Shown here piece after piece: positions 35,029 to 42,907 of a DNA stretch of 44,675 nt; the first letter of the stretch is position 1; each line of letters starts with the position of its first letter. The notes under the pieces were generated by a model. It searched no databases. It was not told the DNA's origin and saw nothing but the letters and a program-made list of their open reading frames with translations. Origin of the DNA: Candidatus Bathyarchaeota archaeon (GTDB taxonomy: Archaea; Thermoproteota; Bathyarchaeia; 40CM-2-53-6; RBG-13-38-9); NCBI GenBank assembly GCA_018396915.1, contig JAGTRD010000007.1, positions 11,372 through 56,046 of the forward strand, given 5' to 3'. Made by a program: the position numbers and the translations under genes.

Positions 35029-35253
35029 ATGGTTGAATTGAGCCGTCAACCAGAGATAGGCAGGGCGTTCTGGTATCTAGGGGTTACTACCACTATACCT
35101 TTGATGGCCTTCGCAGGCTACATGATTGGAAGGCAGTATAATAAGGAGATTATTGGAGCTCTTGCAGGTACGCTGCTGGGAACTGTACTTGTTTGGCTCG
35201 ATATGTTAAAGCTAGGAGGAATAATTGGAAGAGGAAAGAGGCGGGGTAAGTAA
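35029..35253 (+). CDS. Small two-helix membrane protein next to ATP synthase genes (AtpI/AtpZ-like)
   Basis: A 74-aa protein with two membrane segments: YLGVTTTIPLMAFAGYMIG and EIIGALAGTLLGTVLVWLDML, separated by a short polar turn (RQYNKE), and a basic tail. This is the size and topology of the AtpI/AtpZ-type proteins encoded near F-type ATP synthases, which aid c-ring assembly or Mg uptake. The similarity is of pattern only. It is separated from the C-like gene by two bases, so they are translated together. Confidence 0.6.
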   Translation: MVELSRQPEIGRAFWYLGVTTTIPLMAFAGYMIGRQYNKEIIGALAGTLLGTVLVWLDMLKLGGIIGRGKRRGK

Positions 35254-35255
35254 CC

Positions 35256-36251
35256 GTGACATTCAGCCCCTCAGGTTACGAGTATGTCAACGCAATGGTT
35301 AGGGGTCAGGTTGGAAAACTTCTTGAAATTCAAGATTATGAAGCTATGTTGGGATGTTCGCGGCCGAGAGATATCAAAAAGGTTCTCAGGAAAACTCCTT
35401 ACAGTGAAACTGCCTCAGCTCAGCCAGATGATTTCTCGAGCATAATGAGTGCACTGACATATACAGTAGGTAAGGAAGTGTGTGCGATCATAGGTGCAAG
35501 CCCTGAGTCGGTAAAGCCTTTGATTAATAGTTATATTCTACTACTGGAGTCAAGGAACATTGTGAATTCTATCAGGGTTGAGTTAGGTGATAACCCAAAT
35601 TTCGCTGAGGCAGGCATAATCCCCCTGACCGCATGTGAGGATTCGGAACTAAAGACACGACTGGAATTACTTGCAGAGCTGGATGTCAAAAAAGTTATTC
35701 AAGAATTAAAAGGTCAGGTAGCGATTTATAATTGTACTGCCCCACTGCTGAGGCTGATTCACCATTATGGTAAAATGCTCTTAAATAAGATCCTTGAAGT
35801 GCCTGCCAAGGAGAAAACAATGGTTAGACTCGTAGAATCTATCATATGCTCAGCTGATATAGAAATTCTTTTGAAAGGCACTTTATACGGGGTAGATTTT
35901 TCGGAGATACAAAATTGGCTTTCTAACCACAATATATTGGAGTGCATGAAGTCAATTCATTGTAAAGATATTGAGAGTTTGTTAGTAATGTTGAGAAGCA
36001 AACACCACGGGGCTTGCTTACCGACGAGACCAGATAACCAGTTTGAAATAACTCTTGAGAGATTTCCATACTGTGCACTGGCAAATGATGCTCGGTCAAC
36101 GATGTCAGGATATCCTTTTAGAGCATCGACAGTTGCAGCCGGCATCTCCTTAAAATTTGTTGAGGGGAGGAATCTCAGACTTGCCGTTATGGCCGCCTCA
36201 GGAAGGATTAACAGAAGAGTCGCTTTGAAATTGATGGTTATTCTCAGATAG
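35256..36251 (+). CDS. Second ATP synthase C-subunit-like protein (AC39 family)
   Basis: A 331-aa, GTG-started protein that looks like a divergent paralogue of the C subunit. The start (GYEYVNAMVRGQVGKLLEIQ, then DYEAMLG) resembles the YAYSTAYVRALRSFLLRLDD beginning of the other copy, and the end (GYPFRASTVAAGISLKFVEG plus NLRLAVMAASGRIN) matches GYPFGVAPLLAYLNLKYLEC plus its tail. The middle is more divergent. It may be an alternative C subunit, a subunit for a second rotor, or an assembly factor. It lies two bases after the small membrane protein and is divergent from the first C gene. Confidence 0.72.
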   Translation: MTFSPSGYEYVNAMVRGQVGKLLEIQDYEAMLGCSRPRDIKKVLRKTPYSETASAQPDDFSSIMSALTYTVGKEVCAIIGASPESVKPLINSYILLLESRNIVNSIRVELGDNPNFAEAGIIPLTACEDSELKTRLELLAELDVKKVIQELKGQVAIYNCTAPLLRLIHHYGKMLLNKILEVPAKEKTMVRLVESIICSADIEILLKGTLYGVDFSEIQNWLSNHNILECMKSIHCKDIESLLVMLRSKHHGACLPTRPDNQFEITLERFPYCALANDARSTMSGYPFRASTVAAGISLKFVEGRNLRLAVMAASGRINRRVALKLMVILR

Positions 36252-36376
36252 ACTTGCGTATGCCCCTTGACTGGTCTAATATATTTAATAGGCCATTTCC
36301 ACTAGCATATGCCATAAATGTTATGAAATCAACGTTTTTATGATGGAAATAAGATTATCTTCAACAATGATTTGTC

Positions 36377-37507
36377 ATGTTTGTCACAACTAAAGACAAT
36401 TCCTTAGCGAATATGCTAAGTGATGAGTTGAATCTGCATCTGTTGAAGAAGTTGTGCGCAGGGTACGGCCTCAGCATAAACCTGAGTTACCTTTCCAGAC
36501 ATCTCAAAAAACATAGAAACACAGTAAGGGATAGGGTGAGAGAGTTGACTAGAAACGGAGTCATCGACAGACCAGTTTTCCCTTTCCTTGCGCTATTCAA
36601 GGAATATCCAATACTGGTAGCGGTCTATGCAGACCTCCCCGACGATGAGAAGGTGCAGGATTGGCTTAGAACAGACAATAATATCTTTGCGGCTTTCAGG
36701 GTAAGGGAGGGGGAGTATAATATGATGCTCTTTGAGCTGCACAAGAGCCTGTGGAGCTACCATACTTGGAGGGAGGCGATAGTCAGGGAAGGAAAGATAC
36801 CTGGGAGAGGAGAGCGGGTTCCTTCAACAGCAATATACCTGTCGAATGAGCTCATAGAGAAGTATGAACCTCAAGCACCTGCCCAGCTTATAACGGATAG
36901 TTTCAAGAATGATCAGATTAAAGAGATAAATGGTGTGGAGCTCGATGATCTAACATTAGATATTCTAACCCACCTAGTAAACGGCGAAGGCATATCTGTG
37001 AATGAGAACATTATTGCGAAAGAGTTGGGAGTTCACAGAAAGACTGTGAGTGAAAGAGTTAGGAAACTCATAGATGCAGGTGTTATAATGGGACCTGTAT
37101 GTAGGTTCCCATCATTCTTCGTCCCTCCAAACTTCCTCCTAATATTCTCACTCATAGAGCTCAGGAGAGACTATGAGAAGTTCATAAGAGAGATACGTTC
37201 AGACCCACATGTCAGTTTGGCATATAGAATCAGTGAAGGAAGATATAATGTGCTGCTCTTTGAGGCACATCTCAACCTAGAGAATTATTTAAGATGGGAA
37301 TCGTCATACAGCGCAAAATTTCCAAACTGTTTCGGTTCAATAAAGAACACCTATCTATCGCCGAGAATGACCATATCAATAGATCAGCAGAAAGTATCAT
37401 TGAGCATAATAGAGGAGAAGCTGAGGGCGCTCGAGAAGATCAAGTTGGAGAAGCGTAGAAGTAAAGTTTATCTTAAGAGTCTCAACAGAAAGAGATGGCA
37501 ACGATGA
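36377..37507 (+). CDS. Tandem-duplicated HTH regulator, Lrp/AsnC-like
   Basis: The 376-aa protein is an internal duplication: each half has a winged helix-turn-helix followed by an alpha-beta domain. Half one has SYLSRHLKKHRNTVRDRVRE, then NGVIDRPVFPFLALFKEYP, then VREGEYNMMLFELHKS. Half two has NIIAKELGVHRKTVSERVRK, then AGVIMGPVCRFPSFFVPPN, then ISEGRYNVLLFEAHLN. The helix-turn-helix parts and the GxYN-LFE-H motif are conserved between halves. It probably acts as a DNA-binding regulator, perhaps with four DNA-contact units per dimer. The tail is strongly basic (KIKLEKRRSKVYLKSLNRKR). Neither target nor effector can be read from the sequence. It is monocistronic, facing the comB gene. Confidence 0.78.
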   Translation: MFVTTKDNSLANMLSDELNLHLLKKLCAGYGLSINLSYLSRHLKKHRNTVRDRVRELTRNGVIDRPVFPFLALFKEYPILVAVYADLPDDEKVQDWLRTDNNIFAAFRVREGEYNMMLFELHKSLWSYHTWREAIVREGKIPGRGERVPSTAIYLSNELIEKYEPQAPAQLITDSFKNDQIKEINGVELDDLTLDILTHLVNGEGISVNENIIAKELGVHRKTVSERVRKLIDAGVIMGPVCRFPSFFVPPNFLLIFSLIELRRDYEKFIREIRSDPHVSLAYRISEGRYNVLLFEAHLNLENYLRWESSYSAKFPNCFGSIKNTYLSPRMTISIDQQKVSLSIIEEKLRALEKIKLEKRRSKVYLKSLNRKRWQR

Positions 37508-37638
37508 AGACTCAGAGTTAACATGAACCTGTAATGAATTGAAGGCATTACGCTGAGTTGCCTCAAAATCGACAAAGATCCGCATAGAAGTTCGCATCTC
37601 TAGTTTGTCCAACCCTTATGTGAAGAGTTAGAATCTAG

Positions 37639-37653
37639 AAGGGATGATCCCTT
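37639..37653. repeat. Perfect short palindrome between convergent genes
   Basis: AAGGGAT, one central base, ATCCCTT: seven-base arms. It lies 132 bases beyond the regulator's stop and about 67 bases from the comB stop. The near-zero loop is more like a protein-binding dyad than an RNA hairpin. The rest of the 212-base gap shows nothing clear. Confidence 0.4.
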
Positions 37654-37719
37654 ATGAGGTCTATTCGGTAACTGCGTTAATTAAACGGCTAAATTATGTT
37701 TATGGTTAACTAGAGGGTT

Positions 37720-38436
37720 CTATATTTGTAACCTAACTATTTCGCCCCTCCTTAAATAAGGTACTGTGCTGTAAATATCCCTTCGCAGGCATAAAGACAC
37801 ATCTTCACCATACCCTATGCTCTCTAAATATTTTGCATGCAAACCTCTCCTAACAACATCCTCTAATCGATCCTCAGCAGATGTCCATGCCAGTCTGGAT
37901 GCTGCGGCCTTATCATCCACATCAAGGTCTGGACCTAGATTTGATACTAAGAGACCGGCGCATAGGAAATCCTCAAGGAAAAACATCCCATTCCGACTTG
38001 CCAATAACAAAGATATTCCTCCCTCATTCTTCAAAAGCTTGGAGGTAGCTGATGTAATGGCTTTCGCATTCAGAAATGAACCTATGAGAATCCATCTGGC
38101 TCCCATAGCATATCGCAGAGCCATGGTTCCATTTGTTGTTGTGATAACTACCCGTTTACCCTCAAGATCGGCATTTTCAAATTCTCTCGGTGAGTTGCCC
38201 ATATGGAAACTTTTCGGCTTGAGTCCACGCCTCTCGCCAGCTAATATCAGGTCTGAATCTCTCCTATAGAGGCTTCTAGCCTCTTTCAAAGTCTTGACAG
38301 GTATGAAAGCCTCAACGCCGTGACTTAAACCAGTCACCACAGAGGAGCTGAACCTGAGAGCGTCGATTATAATGATTATATCCCCTCTCAGCTTCGGCCT
38401 ATAAGCAAACCTGTAGCTTGTCTCCAGATGTATCAT
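37720..38436 (-). CDS. comB: 2-phosphosulfolactate phosphatase family protein
   Basis: A 238-aa member of the ComB family, Mg-dependent phosphatases that remove phosphate from 2-phosphosulfolactate in coenzyme M biosynthesis. Matching blocks are IIIIDALRFSSSVVTGLSHG with EAFIPV after it, LILAGERRGLKPKSFHMGNS, VVITTTNGTMAL with a conserved Arg beyond, and the acidic segment FFLEDFLCAGLLV. ComB-like proteins also occur in bacteria that do not make coenzyme M, so the presence of this gene alone does not prove that pathway. No other com genes are seen here. It faces the regulator and lies about 60 bases downstream of the tetraether-synthase-like gene on the same strand. Confidence 0.87.
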   Translation of the reverse strand: MIHLETSYRFAYRPKLRGDIIIIIDALRFSSSVVTGLSHGVEAFIPVKTLKEARSLYRRDSDLILAGERRGLKPKSFHMGNSPREFENADLEGKRVVITTTNGTMALRYAMGARWILIGSFLNAKAITSATSKLLKNEGGISLLLASRNGMFFLEDFLCAGLLVSNLGPDLDVDDKAAASRLAWTSAEDRLEDVVRRGLHAKYLESIGYGEDVSLCLRRDIYSTVPYLRRGEIVRLQI

Positions 38437-38499
38437 GGCCTTTCATCGTCGGCGGAAACTTGGAGCCTCCTAGTATAGGTATGTGTGTTAGGTTGAGCC

Positions 38500-39939
38500 T
38501 CACCTCTGAATCCTTTTCTTCCATTCATCATATGGCTTTGAGAAAGCTCTCTCAACCTTTGATCTATGAAGTGTGTTTACCGAACAGAAAGGTCTTATTG
38601 TGCCGTCTGGTAGACCATAATGTATCACACATCTTTCAAGTCTCTCGAGATCGAAGTTATATGGATCCATAAAATGCATGCAACCCACCATCACGACTCT
38701 CCGCATAAACCTACCCAAGGCTTCGTAGCTCCCCGTCTTCAAGACAGGCCATAAAAACTCTTTTATGAAGCTCGCCTTCACATGCCTCAGAGCAGTTAGC
38801 ATTCTCAGCCTCGCTACAATTCTGTGTCCATCTTCAACATCGCGACATACACTCTCCATCGTATGGAAGAACTTATCCACATTCGCCAGCTTCGTTATCG
38901 GAACCCATTCTCCGCTTTTCGTCTTAACCATGAAGGTTGCGACGCCACACCAAGGAGAGGTACTGAACAAAACGTAACCCTTAGACCTTAAGTGACCCAC
39001 AGCCTCCGAGATCGGTATCACTGAGGGTACGGGGAAGAAATCTTCAACCTTTATTAGTTGGGATGTCTGCTCCTCAACCAGCTTCATGAAGTCTGTGGTA
39101 TTTATTCGCATGGCCTCCCTCTCCTTTGAGTCTATCCTACCTGTTATGGACACAGGTTGAACGTTTACACATCTAACTACATCAGAGTTCTTCAGAGCAA
39201 ACTTCACTATTTCACCTACCTGGTGGTCGTTCACACCCCTGACCAAGGTCACTACCAATACTATGCTCTCGAAACCAATCTCCCTAGCATTTTCAATAAC
39301 CCTCATTTTCAAATCGTATAGGCGTACCCCTCTGGTTTTCTTGTAGATATTGTCGTCAACCCCGTCAAACTGGAGGTATATGGTGTCCATGCCGGCCTCA
39401 ATTAGATCCTTGAAATAACTTAGCTCTTTAGCCAGCCTGACTCCATTGGTGTTTACTTCAACATGTCTGAAACCTTGATCTTTCGCTATCCTAACCAATT
39501 CAGGAAGGTCACCTCTAACTGTAGGCTCACCACCACTTAGTTGGAGGGCTGGTGGTGGAATTGGAATGTTCGACCTCAAGTTTTTAATTATCTTCTCAAT
39601 GTCGTTCTTTGAAGGTTCGTACACGTAACCCGTAGTTGCTGCGTTTGCAAAACATATTGGGCACTCCAAGTTACATCTGTTTGTCACATCTATTATTGCG
39701 AGGACTGTGTGCGATTTATGGTTTGGGCATATGCCACAGTCATATGGACACCCGTCCTTAATTTCTGTTCTAGGGTTGTCTATTGGCTTGCCTGCATGGC
39801 TGTATTTCTGCGCCCACTCATACAATTCAGGGTCTGAGAAAGTGTATGTATCGATATAGAATCCATGTTGGCTGCATATCTTTGATATCTTAACCTTTCC
39901 ATCATCATCTATGAAAATCTCAGCGTGGATCACATTCAT
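38500..39939 (-). CDS. Radical SAM protein resembling tetraether lipid synthase (Tes)
   Basis: The protein has the COG1964/MJ0619-type layout: DGCPYDCGICPNHKSHT, the radical SAM cluster motif CNLECPICF, QLSGGEPTVRG for SAM binding, and a C-terminal third with further cysteines (SPWCGVAT, MVGCMHFMDP, IRPFCSVN). MJ0619-type proteins join archaeal lipid tails into membrane-spanning tetraethers. The coordinates given begin at ATG 39939, but in-frame codons upstream (to 39987) encode KSICPEC, the first half of the conserved N-terminal CPEC...CxxHG motif whose second half (CSQHG) is inside the protein. The true start is therefore probably upstream and non-canonical, or a frameshift hides it; an ATG at 40010 is in another frame. 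Confidence 0.85.
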   Translation of the reverse strand: MNVIHAEIFIDDDGKVKISKICSQHGFYIDTYTFSDPELYEWAQKYSHAGKPIDNPRTEIKDGCPYDCGICPNHKSHTVLAIIDVTNRCNLECPICFANAATTGYVYEPSKNDIEKIIKNLRSNIPIPPPALQLSGGEPTVRGDLPELVRIAKDQGFRHVEVNTNGVRLAKELSYFKDLIEAGMDTIYLQFDGVDDNIYKKTRGVRLYDLKMRVIENAREIGFESIVLVVTLVRGVNDHQVGEIVKFALKNSDVVRCVNVQPVSITGRIDSKEREAMRINTTDFMKLVEEQTSQLIKVEDFFPVPSVIPISEAVGHLRSKGYVLFSTSPWCGVATFMVKTKSGEWVPITKLANVDKFFHTMESVCRDVEDGHRIVARLRMLTALRHVKASFIKEFLWPVLKTGSYEALGRFMRRVVMVGCMHFMDPYNFDLERLERCVIHYGLPDGTIRPFCSVNTLHRSKVERAFSKPYDEWKKRIQR

Positions 39940-40025
39940 GCATTCAGGGCAAATACTCTTGGTGCGTCTGAGTAAACGTTTCAGTTCTTACCACCAACTC
40001 GACTCAGCATTTCTACAACCAACCC

Positions 40026-40033
40026 TATAATAA
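40026..40033 (-). promoter_or_regulatory. TATA-like element upstream of the Tes-like gene
   Basis: Read on the minus strand this is ttattata, in a divergent 200-base gap. It would place transcription start near 40003, close to the expected, but unclear, protein start. Confidence 0.35.
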
Positions 40034-40097
40034 GTCTCTTGCGATAAGAGTTTAAAAAACCGGCTCGATCTTTAAACGCCATTTTCGATCAATGCAA

Positions 40098-40110
40098 TAT
40101 TTAAAAACTT
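40098..40110 (+). promoter_or_regulatory. TATA box upstream of the second radical SAM gene
   Basis: The sequence aatatttaaaaac lies 30-40 bases before the ATG at 40139. That spacing predicts a very short or absent leader, common in archaea, and no ribosome binding site is visible. Confidence 0.5.
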
Positions 40111-40138
40111 CCAATAATAGCATATATGAAATATAAGT

Positions 40139-41602
40139 ATGGAGTGTATAAAACCAAGTTCACAGGTGAGGGATGCTTATACGCTCCTTGACACCTTGAA
40201 GCTTCTGAAACTTGGAATGGGCAACCCACTCTCAAGGGCTGTGATTAGAATAGGAGATCTCAGAAGACTCGGCGGGTCTACAGGACTGGAACTGGCCCTC
40301 AAAAGCTTCGCGTTCAACGAACCGGCAGGGAGCATAGTCGACCGTGCATATTATCTTCTTTTAAAGACAGTATTTGGATTAGGCTGTCAGATCTTCGGTG
40401 TCAACATAGACTCTACTAAGGAGTACTTGAAAGATTCCGTTGTCAGAAGGGGTGTGGCGACAGTCCTCAGCAGTATAGGATGCTATGGAGTAACATGCCC
40501 ACAATTGTTGAAAGCACCATTCCTAGTTGTTTGGAACTTTACAAATGCTTGCAATCTTAGATGTAGACACTGTTACCAAAGCGCCGGAACAAAGTCTCCT
40601 GACGAGCTAACACTGAAAGAGAAACTTAGGGTGGTTGATGAACTCGCTGATGCAGGCGTTGTCTCACTAGCTTTCTCAGGCGGGGAACCATTGATGTCCT
40701 CTGAATTCTACAAGGTAGCTGAGGCGGTGAGGAACCGAGGGATGCATGTGGCCGTTGCAACAAACGGAACCATGATAACAGATGAGGTGGCTAAACTATT
40801 AAAGAAGATAGATGTCTGCTACGTTGAAGTGAGTCTGGACGCTGCCTCTGCAGATTTACATGATAAGTTCAGAGGTATACCTGGAGCCCACGCAAGGGCA
40901 CTTGAAGGAATAAGAAAATGTGTTGAGCACGGTATCTTTACATCTATAGCAATGACGGTGACGAAATACAATCTCATAGATGTTCCTGAACTCATAAAGC
41001 TTGGTCGAAGATTAGGGGTTAATAGATTCATACACTTCAATTTCATCCCTACCGGTAGAGGTAGGGAGATAGTTGAGCTCGACATATCACCTGAGGAGAG
41101 AGAGAAGCTACTCGAGTTTCTCTTTGAAGAGGGTAAGAATCCAGGAATGGAGATTCTCTCAACAGCCCCACAGTTTGGGAGGATAGTTTACGATAGCTCT
41201 TCAGGGGGCTCGGTTGCACCTACACATTTCTATGTTGGTAATGGTGGGAAATGGGGGCTACATGAATTAGCCCAATTCATTGGAGGCTGTGGGGCAGGCC
41301 GACTCTACTGTGCCATTCAACCGAATGGTCTTGTGACACCATGCGTCTTTATGCCAAACCTCTACGTTGGAGACTTAAGAAAATCAAGGTTCAAGAACAT
41401 ATGGGATGAGAGTAGGGTTCTTAAAGAGTTGCGAGATAAGGATCTTTTGAAGCCTGGTTGCGGGATCTGCGATAGAAGGTATGTGTGCGGTGGATGCAGA
41501 GCCCGCTCGCTAGGATACTTCTCTGACTACTTGGCCCCTGACGTTGGTTGCATCAAGAACCTAGACGGCTGGGAAGAGCTTAAGAGGAAGGTGGTGTTGT
41601 AG
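40139..41602 (+). CDS. Radical SAM/SPASM-domain protein with an unusual N-terminal region
   Basis: A 487-aa protein. The first 125 residues form a helical region with few recognisable motifs. The radical SAM core starts at NACNLRCRHCYQSAG, with FSGGEPLMSSEFY for SAM. Seven-cysteine SPASM-type clusters follow: CGAGRLYCAIQPNG, CVFMPN, CGICDRRYVCGGC and DVGC. This architecture is shared by enzymes of the heme d1/AhbD-like and peptide-modifying groups, but I cannot name the substrate. It is divergent from the Tes-like gene, sharing a 200-base promoter region, which makes a common lipid or cofactor role possible but unproven. Confidence 0.85.
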   Translation: MECIKPSSQVRDAYTLLDTLKLLKLGMGNPLSRAVIRIGDLRRLGGSTGLELALKSFAFNEPAGSIVDRAYYLLLKTVFGLGCQIFGVNIDSTKEYLKDSVVRRGVATVLSSIGCYGVTCPQLLKAPFLVVWNFTNACNLRCRHCYQSAGTKSPDELTLKEKLRVVDELADAGVVSLAFSGGEPLMSSEFYKVAEAVRNRGMHVAVATNGTMITDEVAKLLKKIDVCYVEVSLDAASADLHDKFRGIPGAHARALEGIRKCVEHGIFTSIAMTVTKYNLIDVPELIKLGRRLGVNRFIHFNFIPTGRGREIVELDISPEEREKLLEFLFEEGKNPGMEILSTAPQFGRIVYDSSSGGSVAPTHFYVGNGGKWGLHELAQFIGGCGAGRLYCAIQPNGLVTPCVFMPNLYVGDLRKSRFKNIWDESRVLKELRDKDLLKPGCGICDRRYVCGGCRARSLGYFSDYLAPDVGCIKNLDGWEELKRKVVL

Positions 41603-41623
41603 GACTCAAGATCTTCGAGCATA

Positions 41624-42190
41624 TCAAGTCTTCTCGTAATATATCAACTCCTTCTCTTCAAGGATCTTCTGTAGTTTTGCAACAGCCTCGTGGACCTCAC
41701 TTTCTTTCTTTGCGCCTGTACATACGAGTTTCCCACTGGCGAAGAGGAGTATGACAACCTTCGGATCGTCCATCCTGTAGATCAGACCTGGGAACTGTTC
41801 GGGTTCATACATTGTCCTCTTTAAAGAGTATGTGGATTTCTCAAGGTCGATATACCCCCCTAAGCCTGCTGATGCAACTATGTTCTGTATTTGGATCTCA
41901 GGTTTCCCCAGAATCACTATGCCGTTACGCTTGAGGTCATCGATAACCTTCAGAACAGCCTTCCTGGCCTGATGCTCAGACTTTGCACCTGTACATACCA
42001 TCTTTCCTGAGCTGAAAACCAATGTTGCTGTCTTAGGTTTATTTAATCTGTAGACAAGGCCGGGAAACTGTTCAGGTTTATACTCAACCCCAGGAAATAC
42101 TCTGGATATAGAGTTTAAGTCTATATTCTGTTTGAGGGTTGCTGAAGCTACAACATTCTCAATATTTATGAAAGTCTTCTTCTCGGACAA
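41624..42190 (-). CDS. tbp: TATA-box-binding protein
   Basis: The general transcription factor that recognises archaeal TATA boxes. It consists of the two-repeat saddle: INIENVVASATLKQNIDLNS with FPGVEYKPEQFPGLVYRLN, then IQIQNIVASAGLGGYIDLEK with YEPEQFPGLIYRMDDPK. Each repeat has its phenylalanine pair and FxSGKxVCTGAK motif. A short acidic tail (EKELIYYEKT) is present, as in many archaeal TBPs. I place the start at TTG 42190, with GGAGG (42201-42205) upstream, giving the usual short polar N-terminus; TTG 42211 is the longer alternative. The gene ends tail to tail with the radical SAM gene. Confidence 0.96.
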   Translation of the reverse strand: MSEKKTFINIENVVASATLKQNIDLNSISRVFPGVEYKPEQFPGLVYRLNKPKTATLVFSSGKMVCTGAKSEHQARKAVLKVIDDLKRNGIVILGKPEIQIQNIVASAGLGGYIDLEKSTYSLKRTMYEPEQFPGLIYRMDDPKVVILLFASGKLVCTGAKKESEVHEAVAKLQKILEEKELIYYEKT

Positions 42191-42230
42191 TAAGCTTGAT
42201 CCTCCGAACAAGCCTAGGATGTTAGCTTCC

Positions 42231-42242
42231 CTATATAAATAC
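42231..42242 (-). promoter_or_regulatory. TATA box of the tbp gene
   Basis: Minus-strand gtatttatatag, a strong archaeal TATA element. Its distance puts transcription start near 42210, just before the GGAGG ribosome site, which supports the shorter start at 42190. Confidence 0.6.
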
Positions 42243-42255
42243 GTTCAATACAGGT

Positions 42256-42873
42256 TTAACCTGGAGCTCCTCTATTGAAATCCATGAAACATCTTAATTC
42301 TAGATGATGATGATGACGATGATGCCTAACCCTTGTCTCCCCCGTAGGGGGTTTTCTCTTTACGCCTGAATTATACACTTCGTACACTATCAGGATTACT
42401 ATCAGAATTATTATGAAAGTGGTCCCTGCAGGCTCGCGTAACCTCATGACTATAACTCCAACGTATGGAATTCGCCCAGTGAAGACACCTACAATGTGGC
42501 TCTCCGGAACCTCCCAACTATCGATATATCTATTGTAGTCTCCCTTTGTCTTAAAGTAGGTTACTCCACCCTTATCGATCTTCTCCACGACCCTATGAAC
42601 TATCAGTGTATCGTAGTCTTTTGGGCTGTGGAAAACCATTATTGTACCTACATTGATCTCTTTGGGCGTCACTCCCTTGATGAATATTATATCTCCGACA
42701 TTCAATGTTGGAATCATGCTCCCTGAGACTACAACAAGGATGGGATGCTCCGTTGACCACGCTAATTTGAGGGTAGCCCAACCACAGTATGAGAGCGATA
42801 TCACGAGGGCTGACAGAACCAATAGTTTTATTACCTCTCTGGTTTTAGGATTTATTCCCTTAGTTTGAGTCAT
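42256..42873 (-). CDS. Archaeal signal peptidase I with His-rich C-terminal tail
   Basis: Type I signal peptidase of the eukaryote-like SEC11 group: N-terminal membrane helix (VIKLLVLSALVISLSYCGWA), the catalytic serine motif VVSGSMIPTLNVGD, and VHRVVEKI, whose histidine replaces the bacterial lysine. The KGDYNRYIDSWEVPESHIVG acidic block completes the site. A second membrane helix (TTFIIILIVILIVYEVY) lies near the C-terminus. After it comes a basic tail with a run of histidines (HHRHHHH), an odd feature. The 205-aa length is ordinary. It removes signal peptides from exported proteins and follows the PadR gene by 35 bases. Confidence 0.9.
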   Translation of the reverse strand: MTQTKGINPKTREVIKLLVLSALVISLSYCGWATLKLAWSTEHPILVVVSGSMIPTLNVGDIIFIKGVTPKEINVGTIMVFHSPKDYDTLIVHRVVEKIDKGGVTYFKTKGDYNRYIDSWEVPESHIVGVFTGRIPYVGVIVMRLREPAGTTFIIILIVILIVYEVYNSGVKRKPPTGETRVRHHRHHHHLELRCFMDFNRGAPG

Positions 42874-42907
42874 CCAATTTCCCTACAGATTTTATATTGT
42901 CCTATCC

